A DNA stretch of 64,000 bases from Nocardia sp. CC227C (GCF_030767025.1 NZ_JASITE010000007.1:1-64000), one strand, 5' to 3'; shown: positions 8,822 to 17,737, counted from the first letter of the stretch. The notes: generated from the sequence alone by a model not told the origin. A program made the numbers and translations.

Positions 8822-9700
8822 CTACCCTCGGGGGACCAACGGCCGGACCCGGTCGGCGACGAAGCGGATGAAACCCTCCGGATCGGGTTCGTCGGCGGTG
8901 GGTTCGAGGATGACGCTGGTGGCACCGGCCTCGGACCAGCGGGCAACGGCGTCGGCCACGGCGTGGGCGTCCCCGGCCACGCCGATGCCCGCGATGGCGT
9001 CGCGCCGGTCGGCGCGGAGTTCGGCGGCCACCCGGTCGGCCGCGTCCGGGCCGGTCGCGGCCAGGAGGTATACGACGATCGGGAACGGTTGGCCGGTAAC
9101 GGCTTCGGGACGAGCGGCGGTGACGATCCGGGCGGCCTCGCGAATACCGTCGGCGGGAGTGGAGCTGGTGAGGATGACACCGTCGGCCGCCTCACCGACC
9201 AGCCGGAGGGTGCGGGGGCCGGTGGCGGCGGCCAGCACCGGCGGTGTCGCGCGGGGCGGCCAGTCCAGACCGACATCGTCGAGCGTGACGTAGCGGCCCT
9301 TGACCGTCAGCCGGTCACCGCGCAGCAGTCCGCGCAGGGCGTCGAGGTATTCGCGCAACAAGGTCACCGGGGAGGCGGCCCGCGCGCCCACCTGCCCCAT
9401 CCAGTCCTGCACCCCGTGCCCGACACCCCAGATCCCGCGCCCGGGGAACAGCCGTTCCAGCGTGGCGATCTCCATGGCCGTCACGGCGACATTGCGCAGC
9501 GGCACCGGCAGCACCCCGACGCCGACCCGCACCCGCTCGGACCAGGCCAGCGCCGCCGCGGCGGTCGAGATACCGCCCTCGAGGAAGCAGTCCTCCCACA
9601 GCCACAATTCCTCGAGACCCGAATCATCCGCTGCCCGAACGACATCCCGCAGTCGCTCGGGCGGTTGCCGGGGACGGAACACCACGCCGAGGCTCGTCAT
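8822..9700 (-). CDS. LLM class (luciferase-like) F420-dependent oxidoreductase
   Basis: This 292-residue protein has the bacterial-luciferase TIM-barrel pattern: MTSLGVVFRPRQPPERL, ELWLWEDCFLEGGI, RVRVGVGVLPVPLRNVAVTA, LFPGRGIWGVGHG and PPVLAAATGPRTLRLVGEAADGVIL. In mycobacteria and nocardiae such proteins mostly use F420; FMN is an alternative. The substrate is unknown. The gene is isolated, convergent with the TetR gene and 48 bp downstream of the next minus-strand hydrolase. Confidence 0.85.
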   Translation of the reverse strand: MTSLGVVFRPRQPPERLRDVVRAADDSGLEELWLWEDCFLEGGISTAAAALAWSERVRVGVGVLPVPLRNVAVTAMEIATLERLFPGRGIWGVGHGVQDWMGQVGARAASPVTLLREYLDALRGLLRGDRLTVKGRYVTLDDVGLDWPPRATPPVLAAATGPRTLRLVGEAADGVILTSSTPADGIREAARIVTAARPEAVTGQPFPIVVYLLAATGPDAADRVAAELRADRRDAIAGIGVAGDAHAVADAVARWSEAGATSVILEPTADEPDPEGFIRFVADRVRPLVPRG

Positions 9701-9748
9701 CCTCCATGCCTACCAGAATCCGTGGTGACGTCGGATGAATTTCGGGCG

Positions 9749-10630
9749 TCACGCTCGGGCCGGCTCGTGGGTGCGCGCGAATTCCAGGAGGCGGGGGAGC
9801 ACCCGGTCGGGGATCGCCCAGAGCATGTCGTGTCCGACGCCGGGGTAGGTCTCGATATCGGCGTCCGGCAGCAGTCGACGGACCTGGTCGGCCGCCCGCG
9901 CGGGATCGTGCACGACGGTGTCGCCGCCGAAAAGGACCAGCAGCGGCGCGGATATCGCGGCCAGCCGCTCATCGGGCAGCGGGCGGGCCATCGGCATGCC
10001 CGGCCGGAAGGCGAAACTCGCCAGCACCATGGCCCAGTCCGCTTCGGTGAGCCGGGTACGCGGGGCGATCCACGCGTTGAACTTCTCCATCTTCGCCCGG
10101 GTGGGCCGGAAGCCCGCGACGATGAACCGCCACAGCAGCCGCCGGCTCGGCCGGGCGAAAGTGGCCGGAGCCGGTTCCAGCAGGCTCAGACTCGCCACCC
10201 GATCACCGCGGTACGCCGCCGTCACCGCCGCCACCCACGCGCCCAGGGAGTATCCCGCCACGTGGACGCGATCAACCCCGAGCCCGGCGATCGTCTCGGC
10301 CGCCCAGTCCGCGATGGCGGCCTCGTCGCGCAGCGGGGCGGTCTGCTCGCAGCGCCCGGCCCAGCCCATGACATCGACCGCGTACACGGTGCGGTCGCGC
10401 GCCAGCTCCTCGATGCACTGGGACCAGAACAGCCCGTTGCCCTGCATGCCGGGGAGCAGGAACAGCGGCGTCCCGGCCCCGGCGCCCGATTTGCGGACTC
10501 GCGTTGTGCCGAAGGATGTTTCGACGTCGATATCGGTCGACGGAATCGGCCAAGCGGCCGCCGCGGCATCGTAGGCGCGCAGGTAGGTGTCCCGCGCGGC
10601 CTCGCTGGTGAACCGTCCGAGCTTGGCCAT
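9749..10630 (-). CDS. Alpha/beta hydrolase
   Basis: The 293-residue product starts MAKLGRFTSEAARDTYLRAY and has LFLLPGMQGNGLFW, YAVDVMGWAGRCEQ, the nucleophile elbow GYSLGA and a GVGHDMLW histidine loop. The upstream extension of the open frame is antisense to the amidohydrolase gene and was not used. The gene is divergent from N-formylglutamate amidohydrolase, with repeated operator-like sequence between them. Substrate unknown. Confidence 0.85.
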   Translation of the reverse strand: MAKLGRFTSEAARDTYLRAYDAAAAAWPIPSTDIDVETSFGTTRVRKSGAGAGTPLFLLPGMQGNGLFWSQCIEELARDRTVYAVDVMGWAGRCEQTAPLRDEAAIADWAAETIAGLGVDRVHVAGYSLGAWVAAVTAAYRGDRVASLSLLEPAPATFARPSRRLLWRFIVAGFRPTRAKMEKFNAWIAPRTRLTEADWAMVLASFAFRPGMPMARPLPDERLAAISAPLLVLFGGDTVVHDPARAADQVRRLLPDADIETYPGVGHDMLWAIPDRVLPRLLEFARTHEPARA

Positions 10631-10649
10631 GATCTCCCCTAACCATCTT

Positions 10650-10689
10650 GATGGTACGAACATATCACGACGATGGTATGGACGTATCA
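10650..10689. promoter_or_regulatory. Two similar 18-bp operator-like repeats in a divergent promoter
   Basis: GATGGTACGAACATATCA at 10650-10667 and GATGGTATGGACGTATCA at 10672-10689 differ at three positions and lie 22 bp apart. Each is an imperfect palindrome of the form GATGGTA-N6-TAtCA(TC). They lie between the divergent hydrolase (10630) and amidohydrolase (10726) starts, consistent with a TetR-type regulator encoded elsewhere. Confidence 0.5.
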
Positions 10690-10725
10690 TCAACGGGTCG
10701 TTCGGATAGCGAAGGGAGACCACCG

Positions 10726-11565
10726 ATGTCGCAGCCGTGTGTGATCCATCCGGGAGATTCGAGCAGTCCGGTGGTGTTGCACGTGCCGCACGCGGGACGC
10801 GAGATACCGCCCGAGGTGCGCGCCGGAATCGCGCTGTCCGAGCGGGCTCTCGCGGCCGAACTCGCCGAATCCACCGATACGGCAACCGATTCGATCGCCG
10901 CGACGGCCGCCGAGCGGACGGCGCGGCGGCCGTGGCGGGCGGTGCACCGGTACTCGCGGATGGTGGTGGATCCGGAACGCTTCCCCGACGCGAGCGAACC
11001 GATGCTGCGGTACGGGCGCGGCGCGGTATACGAACGCACTTGCGGCGGTGCGCCTTTGCGCACGGGCGCGGGGCCGACGGCCGACGAGCTGCTGGCGCGG
11101 TACTTCCATCCGTACGCCGCCGCCGTCGCCGCCCTGGTGCGGGAGCGACTGGCGGCCACCGGCGCGGCGGTGGTGATCGACGTGCACTCCTATCCCGCGC
11201 GCCCATCGGCATTCGAGGACGCCGCCCGGCCGCGCCCGGCGATCTGCGTCGGCACCGACGCGACCCACACCCCGCCTTGGCTCGCGGCCGCCGCACGGCG
11301 CGTGTTCGCGACGGCGGGCCCGGTCGACTTCGACACCCCGTACGCGGGTTGCTATGTCCCGCTGGTCCACTATCGGCGCGACCTCCGGGTCGCCGCCGTC
11401 ATGATCGAGATCCGTCGCGACCTGTACCTCGACGCGCACGGCGAACCCCGGCACGCGGCCGTCGCCGATCTTGGTTCGATGCTCGCCGAACTGGCCGACG
11501 CCGCCACTGTCTACTCGCTCACGTCCGGCTCACGAACCGGGACCCGGCACGGTGAGCGTGGCTAG
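10726..11565 (+). CDS. N-formylglutamate amidohydrolase
   Basis: The 279-residue protein shows the FGase pattern: VVLHVPHAGREIP near the N-terminus, RYSRMVVDPERFPD, VIDVHSYPARPS, and late VAAVMIEIRRDLYLD. The family releases formate from N-formylglutamate, the last step of one histidine degradation route. No hut genes adjoin it. The ATG at 10726 is preceded by GAAGGGAG; upstream in-frame starts fall in the operator region. It probably shares control with the divergent hydrolase. Confidence 0.85.
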   Translation: MSQPCVIHPGDSSSPVVLHVPHAGREIPPEVRAGIALSERALAAELAESTDTATDSIAATAAERTARRPWRAVHRYSRMVVDPERFPDASEPMLRYGRGAVYERTCGGAPLRTGAGPTADELLARYFHPYAAAVAALVRERLAATGAAVVIDVHSYPARPSAFEDAARPRPAICVGTDATHTPPWLAAAARRVFATAGPVDFDTPYAGCYVPLVHYRRDLRVAAVMIEIRRDLYLDAHGEPRHAAVADLGSMLAELADAATVYSLTSGSRTGTRHGERG

Positions 11566-11605
11566 GGTGAACAGCGGAGTGTCCGACCAGCGCTAGGAGT
11601 TCGTC

Positions 11606-12610
11606 GTGAGCAGTGCCGCCCGTCCCGTGACCGTCACCGTGACCGGTGCCGCCGGACAGATCGCCTACGGCCTGCTGTTCCGGATCGCCTCCGGGGCCAT
11701 GCTCGGACCGGACACTCCGGTGCGGCTGCGGCTGCTCGAAATCCCGGCCGCGGTGGGCTCGCTCGAGGGTGTCGCCATGGAACTCGAGGACGGCGCGTTC
11801 CCACTGCTGTCGTCGATCGACATCTCCGACGACCCGTGGATCGGCTTCGACGGGGCGAATATCGCGCTGCTCGTCGGCGCGCGTCCCCGCACCGCCGGAA
11901 TGGAGCGCGGTGACCTGCTCGCCGCCAACGGCCCGATCTTCACCGATCAGGGCGCGGCCATCAATGCCAGTGCGGCCGACGACGTCAAGGTGCTGGTGAT
12001 CGGAAACCCGGCCAATACCAACGCCTTCATCGCCGCGAGCAATGCACCCGACGTGCCCGCCGAGCGGTTCACCGCGCTGACCCGGCTGGACCACAATCGC
12101 GCCATCGCCCAGATCGCGAAGAAGACCGGTGTGCCCGCCGCCGATATCCACCGCATCGCGGTGTGGGGCAACCACTCCGCCACCCAGTACCCGGATATCA
12201 GCCACGCCACCGTGGCCGGACGGCCCGCACTGGAGATGATCGACGACCGCGCCTGGATCGAGCGGGACTTCATTCCCACGGTGCAGCAACGGGGTACGGC
12301 CATCATCCAGGCGCGCGGCGCGTCCTCGGCGGCGAGCGCGGCCAGCGCCGCCATCGACCACGTCCACGACTGGGTGCTGGGCAGCGCGGCCGGGGACTGG
12401 GTGTCCATGGCGGTGCCCTCGGACGGCTCCTACGGGGTGCCGGAAGGGCTGATCAGCTCGTTCCCGGTGACCTGCGCGGACGGTTCGCACACCATCGTCG
12501 GCGATCTCGCGATCGACGAATTCTCCCGGGCGCGTATCGATCTCAGTGTGGCCGAGCTCGCGAGCGAGCGGGACGCCGTCATCGAGCTCGGTTTCGCCAA
12601 GCGGTCCTGA
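11606..12610 (+). CDS. mdh: Malate dehydrogenase
   Basis: This 334-residue enzyme oxidises malate to oxaloacetate with NAD in the TCA cycle. The N-terminus has the Rossmann motif [47 protein letters not shown], the LDHNRA substrate loop and [11 protein letters not shown] with the catalytic histidine are all present. Length and motifs fit the actinobacterial cytosolic MDH group. The start is GTG. It is monocistronic, convergent with an LLM oxidoreductase gene. Confidence 0.96.
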   Translation: MSSAARPVTVTVTGAAGQIAYGLLFRIASGAMLGPDTPVRLRLLEIPAAVGSLEGVAMELEDGAFPLLSSIDISDDPWIGFDGANIALLVGARPRTAGMERGDLLAANGPIFTDQGAAINASAADDVKVLVIGNPANTNAFIAASNAPDVPAERFTALTRLDHNRAIAQIAKKTGVPAADIHRIAVWGNHSATQYPDISHATVAGRPALEMIDDRAWIERDFIPTVQQRGTAIIQARGASSAASAASAAIDHVHDWVLGSAAGDWVSMAVPSDGSYGVPEGLISSFPVTCADGSHTIVGDLAIDEFSRARIDLSVAELASERDAVIELGFAKRS

Positions 12611-12625
12611 GCCGGGTGCGACCGG

Positions 12626-13498
12626 TCAGCTCAGCTTGGCGATCACATTGTCGCCGTACCACTTCAGCTTGGTGATCTTGTCCGCCAGCGACTCGGTGTC
12701 GTGCTCCATGGCGTAGGAGTTGCGGAAGCCGACGATCAGATCGGTGATGCCCTTCTCCTCCAGACGCTTCACCCCGTCGGGGGTGTAGCCGTCGCGGGAG
12801 ACGGCGTGGATCTCGAACGGAGTGGTCAGCTCGCGCTCGGCCCGCAGTTCCCCGATGCGCGCCAGGTACTTGTCCAGATCCTCCGCGCTGCCGCCCGCAT
12901 GCATCCAGCCGTCGGACAGGCGCACCGCGCGCTTGAGCGCCGCGTCGGAGTGGCCGCCGATCAGAATGGGCAGCGGCTCGGTGGGAGCGGGGGTGAGCTT
13001 GATCCGCGGAATGTCGTAGAACTCGCCGTGGTATTCGAAGTACTCGCCGGTCGAGAGGCCGCGCACGATCTCGATGCACTCGTCGAGCCGCTTGCCGCGC
13101 TTCTCGAACGGCACGCCCATGATCTGGAAATCCTCCGGCCACGGGCTGATGCCCACCCCCAGGGCGAAGCGGTTGTTGCTCAGGCGGGCGAGGGAGCTCG
13201 CCTGCTTGGCCACCAGCACCGGCGGGCGGATGGGCAGCTTCAGCACGAACGGCGTCAGCCGCAGTGTGGTGGTGGCCGCCGCGATGGCCGCCGACAGTAC
13301 GAAGGTCTCGATGAACGGTTTGCCGTCGAGGAATTCCCGATTGCCGTCCTTGGTGTAGGGGTACTTCGAGTCCGACTCCGCGGGGTAGGCGATGCTGTCG
13401 GCGACGGTCATGCTGTGGAATCCGGCGGCCTCCGCGGCCTGGGCCAGCGGGACGTAGTAGTCCGGATTGGTCATCGCCTCCGCATAGGTGAAGCGCAT
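12626..13498 (-). CDS. LLM class F420-dependent oxidoreductase
   Basis: The 290-residue protein is a luciferase-fold oxidoreductase (MRFTYAEAMTNPDYYVPLAQ, AGFHSMTVADSIAYP, LSNNRFALGVGISPWPEDFQ, PILIGGHSDAALKRAVRLSD) of the TIGR03619-like F420 group. A perfect palindrome lies 32 bp upstream and resembles the KstR operator with one core mismatch. That hints at a role in sterol or lipid catabolism, where KstR-controlled LLM proteins are known; this is inference. Convergent with mdh. Confidence 0.87.
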   Translation of the reverse strand: MRFTYAEAMTNPDYYVPLAQAAEAAGFHSMTVADSIAYPAESDSKYPYTKDGNREFLDGKPFIETFVLSAAIAAATTTLRLTPFVLKLPIRPPVLVAKQASSLARLSNNRFALGVGISPWPEDFQIMGVPFEKRGKRLDECIEIVRGLSTGEYFEYHGEFYDIPRIKLTPAPTEPLPILIGGHSDAALKRAVRLSDGWMHAGGSAEDLDKYLARIGELRAERELTTPFEIHAVSRDGYTPDGVKRLEEKGITDLIVGFRNSYAMEHDTESLADKITKLKWYGDNVIAKLS

Positions 13499-13529
13499 CG
13501 GGTCGTCCTCTCGACAGTGGGCGGGCGAA

Positions 13530-13549
13530 AACTAGAACAGATTCTAGTT
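13530..13549. promoter_or_regulatory. Perfect palindrome upstream of the LLM gene, KstR-like
   Basis: AACTAGAA-CAGA-TTCTAGTT is a perfect 8+8 inverted repeat. Its centre, TAGAACAGATTCTA, differs by one base from the KstR core TnnAACnnGTTnnA. It lies upstream of the minus-strand LLM gene and about 200 bp from the divergent SDR gene. Confidence 0.5.
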
Positions 13550-13744
13550 CTTGCGCTGATGCTAGTCCCGCACCGCGGTGGACCGCGACCGAACCGGCGA
13601 TCCGAATCCGGACGACGCACAGGCCCGGGGGTGCACAGTCAGTCGTAGTGCGTGCCGGCGGCGCGCGGCGACCGCGGTCCCGGTGTCCGAGATCGGAGCC
13701 GTCGTGCATTGCCCGGGAATCTGCATCCTGTTCTAATCGCAGCC

Positions 13745-14494
13745 ATGACCATCGCCATCACCGGCTCCGCCTCCGGCATCGGCGCGGCCACCGCCGCCGC
13801 GCTGCGGACCGCCGGGCACGACATCATCGGGATCGACCTGACCGACGCCGACCTCACCGGCGACCTCACCGATGCGGACGTGCGCGCGGGCATCGTCGAC
13901 CGGGTGCTGGAGCGCGGCGGGGGAGCGCTGGACGGGCTGGTGCTGTGCGCGGGCGTCGGGCCGCAGGTCCCCGACCCGATGCGCATCCTCGAGATCAACT
14001 ACCGCAGCACCGTCGACCTGCTCGACGCCCTGCTGCCCGCATTGCGCAAGGGGGATTCACCCGCGGCCGTGGTCGTTTCGTCGGTGGCGTCGACCCATCT
14101 GGCCTGGGCGCAGAACCCCGTCGCCACCGGAACCGAGGCCGAGGCGTTCGCCTCCGCCGGGGACTACGCGGGCAGCTACGCCTACGCCGCCTCCAAGAAC
14201 GCCGTCACCGTCGCGGTGCGCCGCCGCGCCGCCGAGTGGGGCACGGCGGGCGTGCGGCTCAATGCCGTGGCTCCCGGCAGCGTCGAAACCCCGCTGCTGC
14301 AAGCGGGTTTGGACGACCCCCGCTACGGCGCGGCCATCCGCGACTTCACCTCCCCGATCGGCCGTCGCGGACGACCCGAGGAGATCGCCGACCTGATCGC
14401 CTACCTGCTGAGCCCCCGGGCCGGATTCATCCACGGCGCACAGTTCGTCATCGACGGCGGCACCGACGCCCAGACCAGGCCCGAAGCCGTCTGA
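13745..14494 (+). CDS. Short-chain dehydrogenase/reductase
   Basis: The 249-residue protein is a classical SDR: MTIAITGSASGIGAATAAAL (cofactor loop GxxxGIG), LCAGVG, the YxxxK catalytic pair in SYAYAASKNAV, and RLNAVAPGSVETPLL. The sequence resembles 3-alpha-hydroxysteroid dehydrogenase-type SDRs in its short Rossmann segment ending in IDLTDADLTGDL, but the substrate cannot be fixed. The ATG at 13745 puts the TGxxxGIG motif at the proper distance. Convergent with the type VII secretion gene pair. Confidence 0.87.
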   Translation: MTIAITGSASGIGAATAAALRTAGHDIIGIDLTDADLTGDLTDADVRAGIVDRVLERGGGALDGLVLCAGVGPQVPDPMRILEINYRSTVDLLDALLPALRKGDSPAAVVVSSVASTHLAWAQNPVATGTEAEAFASAGDYAGSYAYAASKNAVTVAVRRRAAEWGTAGVRLNAVAPGSVETPLLQAGLDDPRYGAAIRDFTSPIGRRGRPEEIADLIAYLLSPRAGFIHGAQFVIDGGTDAQTRPEAV

Positions 14495-14586
14495 GGGGGA
14501 GCCTCCGCCGCGAGTACCGTCCCGCGAGTCGCCGTCGGTGCGGTGGGATCGCCGTCGGCGCGTCGGGACCGGCGTCGTGGTCGGCG

Positions 14587-16275
14587 TCAGGACTTGGCGT
14601 CGCGGTCGCCGGGGGGATCGTCGATGGCGGTGTCGCCGATGACTTCGGGGCTGGCCGGGCCGAGGTTGCCGGTGAGTTCGGTTTCGCCGGAATGGTTGTG
14701 GTGGGGTTGGACGGTGCGGGTGTGACCCTCGTCGGCGCCGCGCTGGCCCGCCCCGCCACCGTAGGGCGCGCCCATGTAACCGCCCGGGGGCAGGCCGCCC
14801 ACGCCGGGCGCGCCGGAGGAACCGGAGCCGAAGGGGGAGCCCCCGGCGGGTGCGAGGTTGCCGCCCGGGATGGAGGAACCGGGGCCGCCGGGCTTGGCGG
14901 CGAGTCCGCCGACGCCACCGATACCGCCCGCGCCCCCGCCAGCTCCGGCACCGGCGCCCCCGCCACCGAGACCGGCGGCCTTGGTGTCGAGATCGCCCGG
15001 GTTGATCGGGACCGGGCCGGCGCCGGCGGGGCGGGTGGTCTGGTCGATGCCGGACTTCAGCAGTTCCTGGGCCTGCGAGAGGATCGGCTGGCCGACATTC
15101 TGCGCCAGCGACTGTGCCACCTCGGCGGGGTTGGGGCCGCCACCCTGGCCGAGTAGCGGTCCCAGTACACCGCCCAATTGGGCGGTGTAGGAACCCAATT
15201 CGCCGCGGGTGGCATTGACGACGGCCACCGCCGCGCCGAGATGTTCGGTGGCCGAGGCGATCAGCGCGGCCTGACCGGGCGGGGTGAGCGCCACCGGAGC
15301 CATGGCGGTCGCCTGGGCGGCGAAGGATTGCGCGATGGCGGTGAGTTGCAGATTGCCGCGCTGGACCACCGCTGCGGCCTGCTCGGTGAGCGCGGAGATA
15401 TCGAAACCGCGCCGGGCGGTCTCCTCGCCGTGGCCCCGCGCCTCCTGTCCGGCGGCCTGGGCGGCGGTGGCGGACTTGCCCTGCCACAGCGTCTCGACCG
15501 TCTTCAGCGCGCCGGTGCCGATCTGCACGGCCCCCTCGATGAACTCGGCGGACCGGCTCAGCAGCGTGGTCGGGTTCACCGCGCCCAGCACCCCGGTGCC
15601 GAAGCCGTTCAGCAGGTCGATAAACGGTTTGAAGAGCGCGTCGAGACCGGGAATCGCGGGCAGTGCCATCCCGCTCAGCAGCGCTTGGACCGGGTCGGCG
15701 GGCAGCGGCGGCAGCGCGCCCGGCGCGAGCGCGGCTTGCGCGTCGGGCAGGGTGCCGGGTCCGGTGTGCGGGGCCGACCGGGCACCGTCGAGCGCGCCGC
15801 GCGCGCCGTCGAGCACTCCGTGGGCGGAATCCAGTGCGGATCGTCCGCCGTCCAGCACGCCCTGCGCGGCGTCGAGTGCGGATCGTCCACCGTCCAGCAC
15901 GCCCTGCGCGGAATCCAACGCGGACCGGTCGCCGAACATACCCTGAGCGGTGTCGAGTCCGATATCCCCGCCGAGGATCCCGGAGGCGGCGTCGGGGCCG
16001 GGGTTCCCGCCGGGCGCCGCTGTCGAATCAGCGGCGGCCGTGTCCGACATCCCGGCCGGAACCCCGCCCGGAACCGGTGCCGCGCCCTGCTCGAACTCCT
16101 TGCGCGACACCAGATATGCGGGCGGTTCGAATGGCGCGACATCGGCGGGCAGCTGGAACAGCGGCACATCGGGAAGCGGCCCGCGCGGGTCGGCTCCGGC
16201 GGTGGGCATCGTCGCCACCGCCGCCCCGGCGGTCGGGTCGGGGCCGATCACGCCCGCCGGATCGACGGGGCTCAT
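14587..16275 (-). CDS. Large Ala/Gly-rich protein coupled to an EspC-like type VII secretion target
   Basis: The 562-residue product has an unusual layout. Residues about 1-60 are proline-rich. About 100-160 hold 14-residue repeats of the form SALDxAQGVLDGGR. About 190-400 form a helical core (PVQALLSGMALPAIPGLDALFKPFIDLLNGFGTGVL; VVQRGNLQLTAIAQSFAAQATAM). About 430-520 are Gly/Pro-rich, and the tail is His/Asp/Glu-rich. No enzyme motif is visible. Its ATG overlaps the stop of the EspC-like gene by 4 bp, so the two are co-translated; a secreted substrate or partner of the type VII system is the best inference. Confidence 0.75.
   Translation of the reverse strand: MSPVDPAGVIGPDPTAGAAVATMPTAGADPRGPLPDVPLFQLPADVAPFEPPAYLVSRKEFEQGAAPVPGGVPAGMSDTAAADSTAAPGGNPGPDAASGILGGDIGLDTAQGMFGDRSALDSAQGVLDGGRSALDAAQGVLDGGRSALDSAHGVLDGARGALDGARSAPHTGPGTLPDAQAALAPGALPPLPADPVQALLSGMALPAIPGLDALFKPFIDLLNGFGTGVLGAVNPTTLLSRSAEFIEGAVQIGTGALKTVETLWQGKSATAAQAAGQEARGHGEETARRGFDISALTEQAAAVVQRGNLQLTAIAQSFAAQATAMAPVALTPPGQAALIASATEHLGAAVAVVNATRGELGSYTAQLGGVLGPLLGQGGGPNPAEVAQSLAQNVGQPILSQAQELLKSGIDQTTRPAGAGPVPINPGDLDTKAAGLGGGGAGAGAGGGAGGIGGVGGLAAKPGGPGSSIPGGNLAPAGGSPFGSGSSGAPGVGGLPPGGYMGAPYGGGAGQRGADEGHTRTVQPHHNHSGETELTGNLGPASPEVIGDTAIDDPPGDRDAKS
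15797..15922. repeat. 42-bp in-frame tandem repeat
   Basis: Two near-identical 42-bp units (15839-15880 and 15881-15922), preceded by a more degenerate unit, encode the 14-residue repeats SALD(S/A)AQGVLDGGR in the large secretion-associated protein. Confidence 0.7.
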
Positions 16276-16601
16276 CCCTGCCCCCCGATCGCCGTGTCCA
16301 TCCGGTCCAGGCCACCCGCGAACTCGCCGTCGGTGGTCTGGATGGCGGTCGCGGTCCCGGCGGCCACCTGCCCCAGGTGCGCGTATCGCGCGGAGAGCGC
16401 GTTGACGTCCTTGCCGTGCAGCAGTTCCGCCACCGCGAACAGGGCCAGATAGTCCGCCCCGATGAGTCCGAAGGCGGGCGTCATGGCGGCGACATTGGCT
16501 ACAGTGTCCAGGTTGCCCGCAGCAGCGATATCGGCCGCGACACCGTGCTGGGTCGCGGCGAAGGCGCGGACCGCTTCCGGGTCCACCGAGAGTTCGGTCA
16601 T
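16272..16601 (-). CDS. EspC-like type VII secretion target
   Basis: The 109-residue product starts MTELSVDPEAVRAFAATQHG and matches the small ESX secretion-associated (EspC/PF10824) pattern: a helical N-terminal half, then VAAMTPAFGLIGADYLALFAVAE, ending with LGQVAAGTATAIQTTDGEFAGGLDRMD. These proteins resemble WXG100 partners and are exported by type VII machinery. It is the first gene of a two-gene operon with the large Ala/Gly-rich protein. No ESX core genes lie in the window. Confidence 0.8.
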   Translation of the reverse strand: MTELSVDPEAVRAFAATQHGVAADIAAAGNLDTVANVAAMTPAFGLIGADYLALFAVAELLHGKDVNALSARYAHLGQVAAGTATAIQTTDGEFAGGLDRMDTAIGGQG

Positions 16602-16694
16602 GACTCGCCCCCCGATCGTCGTGGACAAATAGCGGTACTGAATATATCCGACCGAGCCGACGAGCGCGCGTGGCCCATCCACAGGCACTGTGAC

Positions 16695-16725
16695 TAGAAC
16701 TTGTTGCAATTTAGAACAGGTTCTA
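16695..16725. promoter_or_regulatory. Two KstR-type operator matches
   Basis: TAGAACTTGTTGCA (16695-16708) and TAGAACAGGTTCTA (16712-16725) both fit the published KstR core TnnAACnnGTTnnA; the second is also a full palindrome. They lie just upstream of the epimerase/dehydrogenase ATG at 16738. KstR is the TetR repressor of sterol catabolism in mycobacteria and rhodococci. Binding is inferred from the motif. Confidence 0.65.
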
Positions 16726-16737
16726 TATTCATTGTTC

Positions 16738-17730
16738 ATGAAGGTCGCAGTCACCGGCGCCGCCGGGTTCCTTGGCACCAATTTGCTTCGCCTGCTTACC
16801 GATCGCGGACACGAGGTGACCGCCATCGATCGTGTTCGGCCCACCGGCGTCGCGGAACCGGGTGTCACCTGGGTGACCGGTGACGTGCTCGACCCCGCCT
16901 CCATGCGCACCGCGCTCGAGGGGGCCGAGGTGGTCTACCACCTGGTCGCGGTCATCACCCTGGCGCAGAAGAACGATCTCGCCTGGCGCATCAACACCGA
17001 GGGTGTGCGCGTGGTCGCCGAGGCGGCCCTCGCGGTCGGCGCGCGCCGGTTCGTGCACGCCAGCTCCATCCACGCGTTCAACCAGTATCAGTGCGGTGGC
17101 CGCATCGACGAGCGCACCGCGCGGTCCGTCAGCCCGGATCTGCCGGTCTACGACCGGTCCAAATGGCAGGGTGAGGTCGAGTTGCGCAAGGTCGTCGACA
17201 AGGGGCTCGACGGCGTGCTGTGCAATCCGACCGGCGTGTACGGCCCGGTCGACTACACCCGCTCGCGCATCAACGGCACCCTGCTCGACGCCTCCAAGGG
17301 GCGGATCCCGGTCATGATCGGCGGCAGCTTCGACCTGGTCGACGTGCGCGATGTGGCCCTCGGTCTGGTGCTGGCCGGAGAACGCGGCCGGACCGGGGAG
17401 AACTACCTGATCACCGGTCATATGCAGACCATGTGGGACGTCACCCGCCTGGCCGCGTCCATCAACGGGAAGAAGGGGCCGCGCCTCCTGATTCCGGCGC
17501 AGGCCGTCTCGGCCGTCATGCCGGTGCTGGAACCCATGGGCAAACTCTTCGGCAGCGACATCCTGTCCAAGGCCGCCATGGGCGCACTCATCTCCGCGCC
17601 CGTCGTGGACGGGTCCAAGGCCCGGACCGAACTCGGCTACCAGCCGCGCCCGACCGAGGAGACGGTGCGCGACCTCATCGCCTTCGCCGGCAACGAACTC
17701 GGCAAGGTCGACACGCGGCAGATCGCTTGA
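16738..17730 (+). CDS. NAD-dependent epimerase/dehydratase, 3-beta-hydroxysteroid dehydrogenase-like
   Basis: This 330-residue extended SDR starts MKVAVTGAAGFLGTNLLRLL with the GxxGxxG NAD motif. It continues with EVVYHLVAVITLAQ, RFVHASSIHAFNQY and the catalytic YDRSKWQGE (YxxxK), then GVLCNPTGVYGPVDY and FDLVDVRDVALGLVLAGE. That layout is shared with 3-beta-HSD-like enzymes and sugar-nucleotide epimerases. Two KstR-type sites at its promoter favour a steroid or lipid substrate. The ATG at 16738 is the first sensible start after those sites. Confidence 0.85.
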   Translation: MKVAVTGAAGFLGTNLLRLLTDRGHEVTAIDRVRPTGVAEPGVTWVTGDVLDPASMRTALEGAEVVYHLVAVITLAQKNDLAWRINTEGVRVVAEAALAVGARRFVHASSIHAFNQYQCGGRIDERTARSVSPDLPVYDRSKWQGEVELRKVVDKGLDGVLCNPTGVYGPVDYTRSRINGTLLDASKGRIPVMIGGSFDLVDVRDVALGLVLAGERGRTGENYLITGHMQTMWDVTRLAASINGKKGPRLLIPAQAVSAVMPVLEPMGKLFGSDILSKAAMGALISAPVVDGSKARTELGYQPRPTEETVRDLIAFAGNELGKVDTRQIA

Positions 17731-17737
17731 CAGTACC

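Noticed and set aside
16602..16910. N-terminal extension of the EspC-like protein beyond MTELSVDPEAV
   Set aside because: It would be antisense to the epimerase start and the KstR-type sites; EspC-like proteins begin near this Met.
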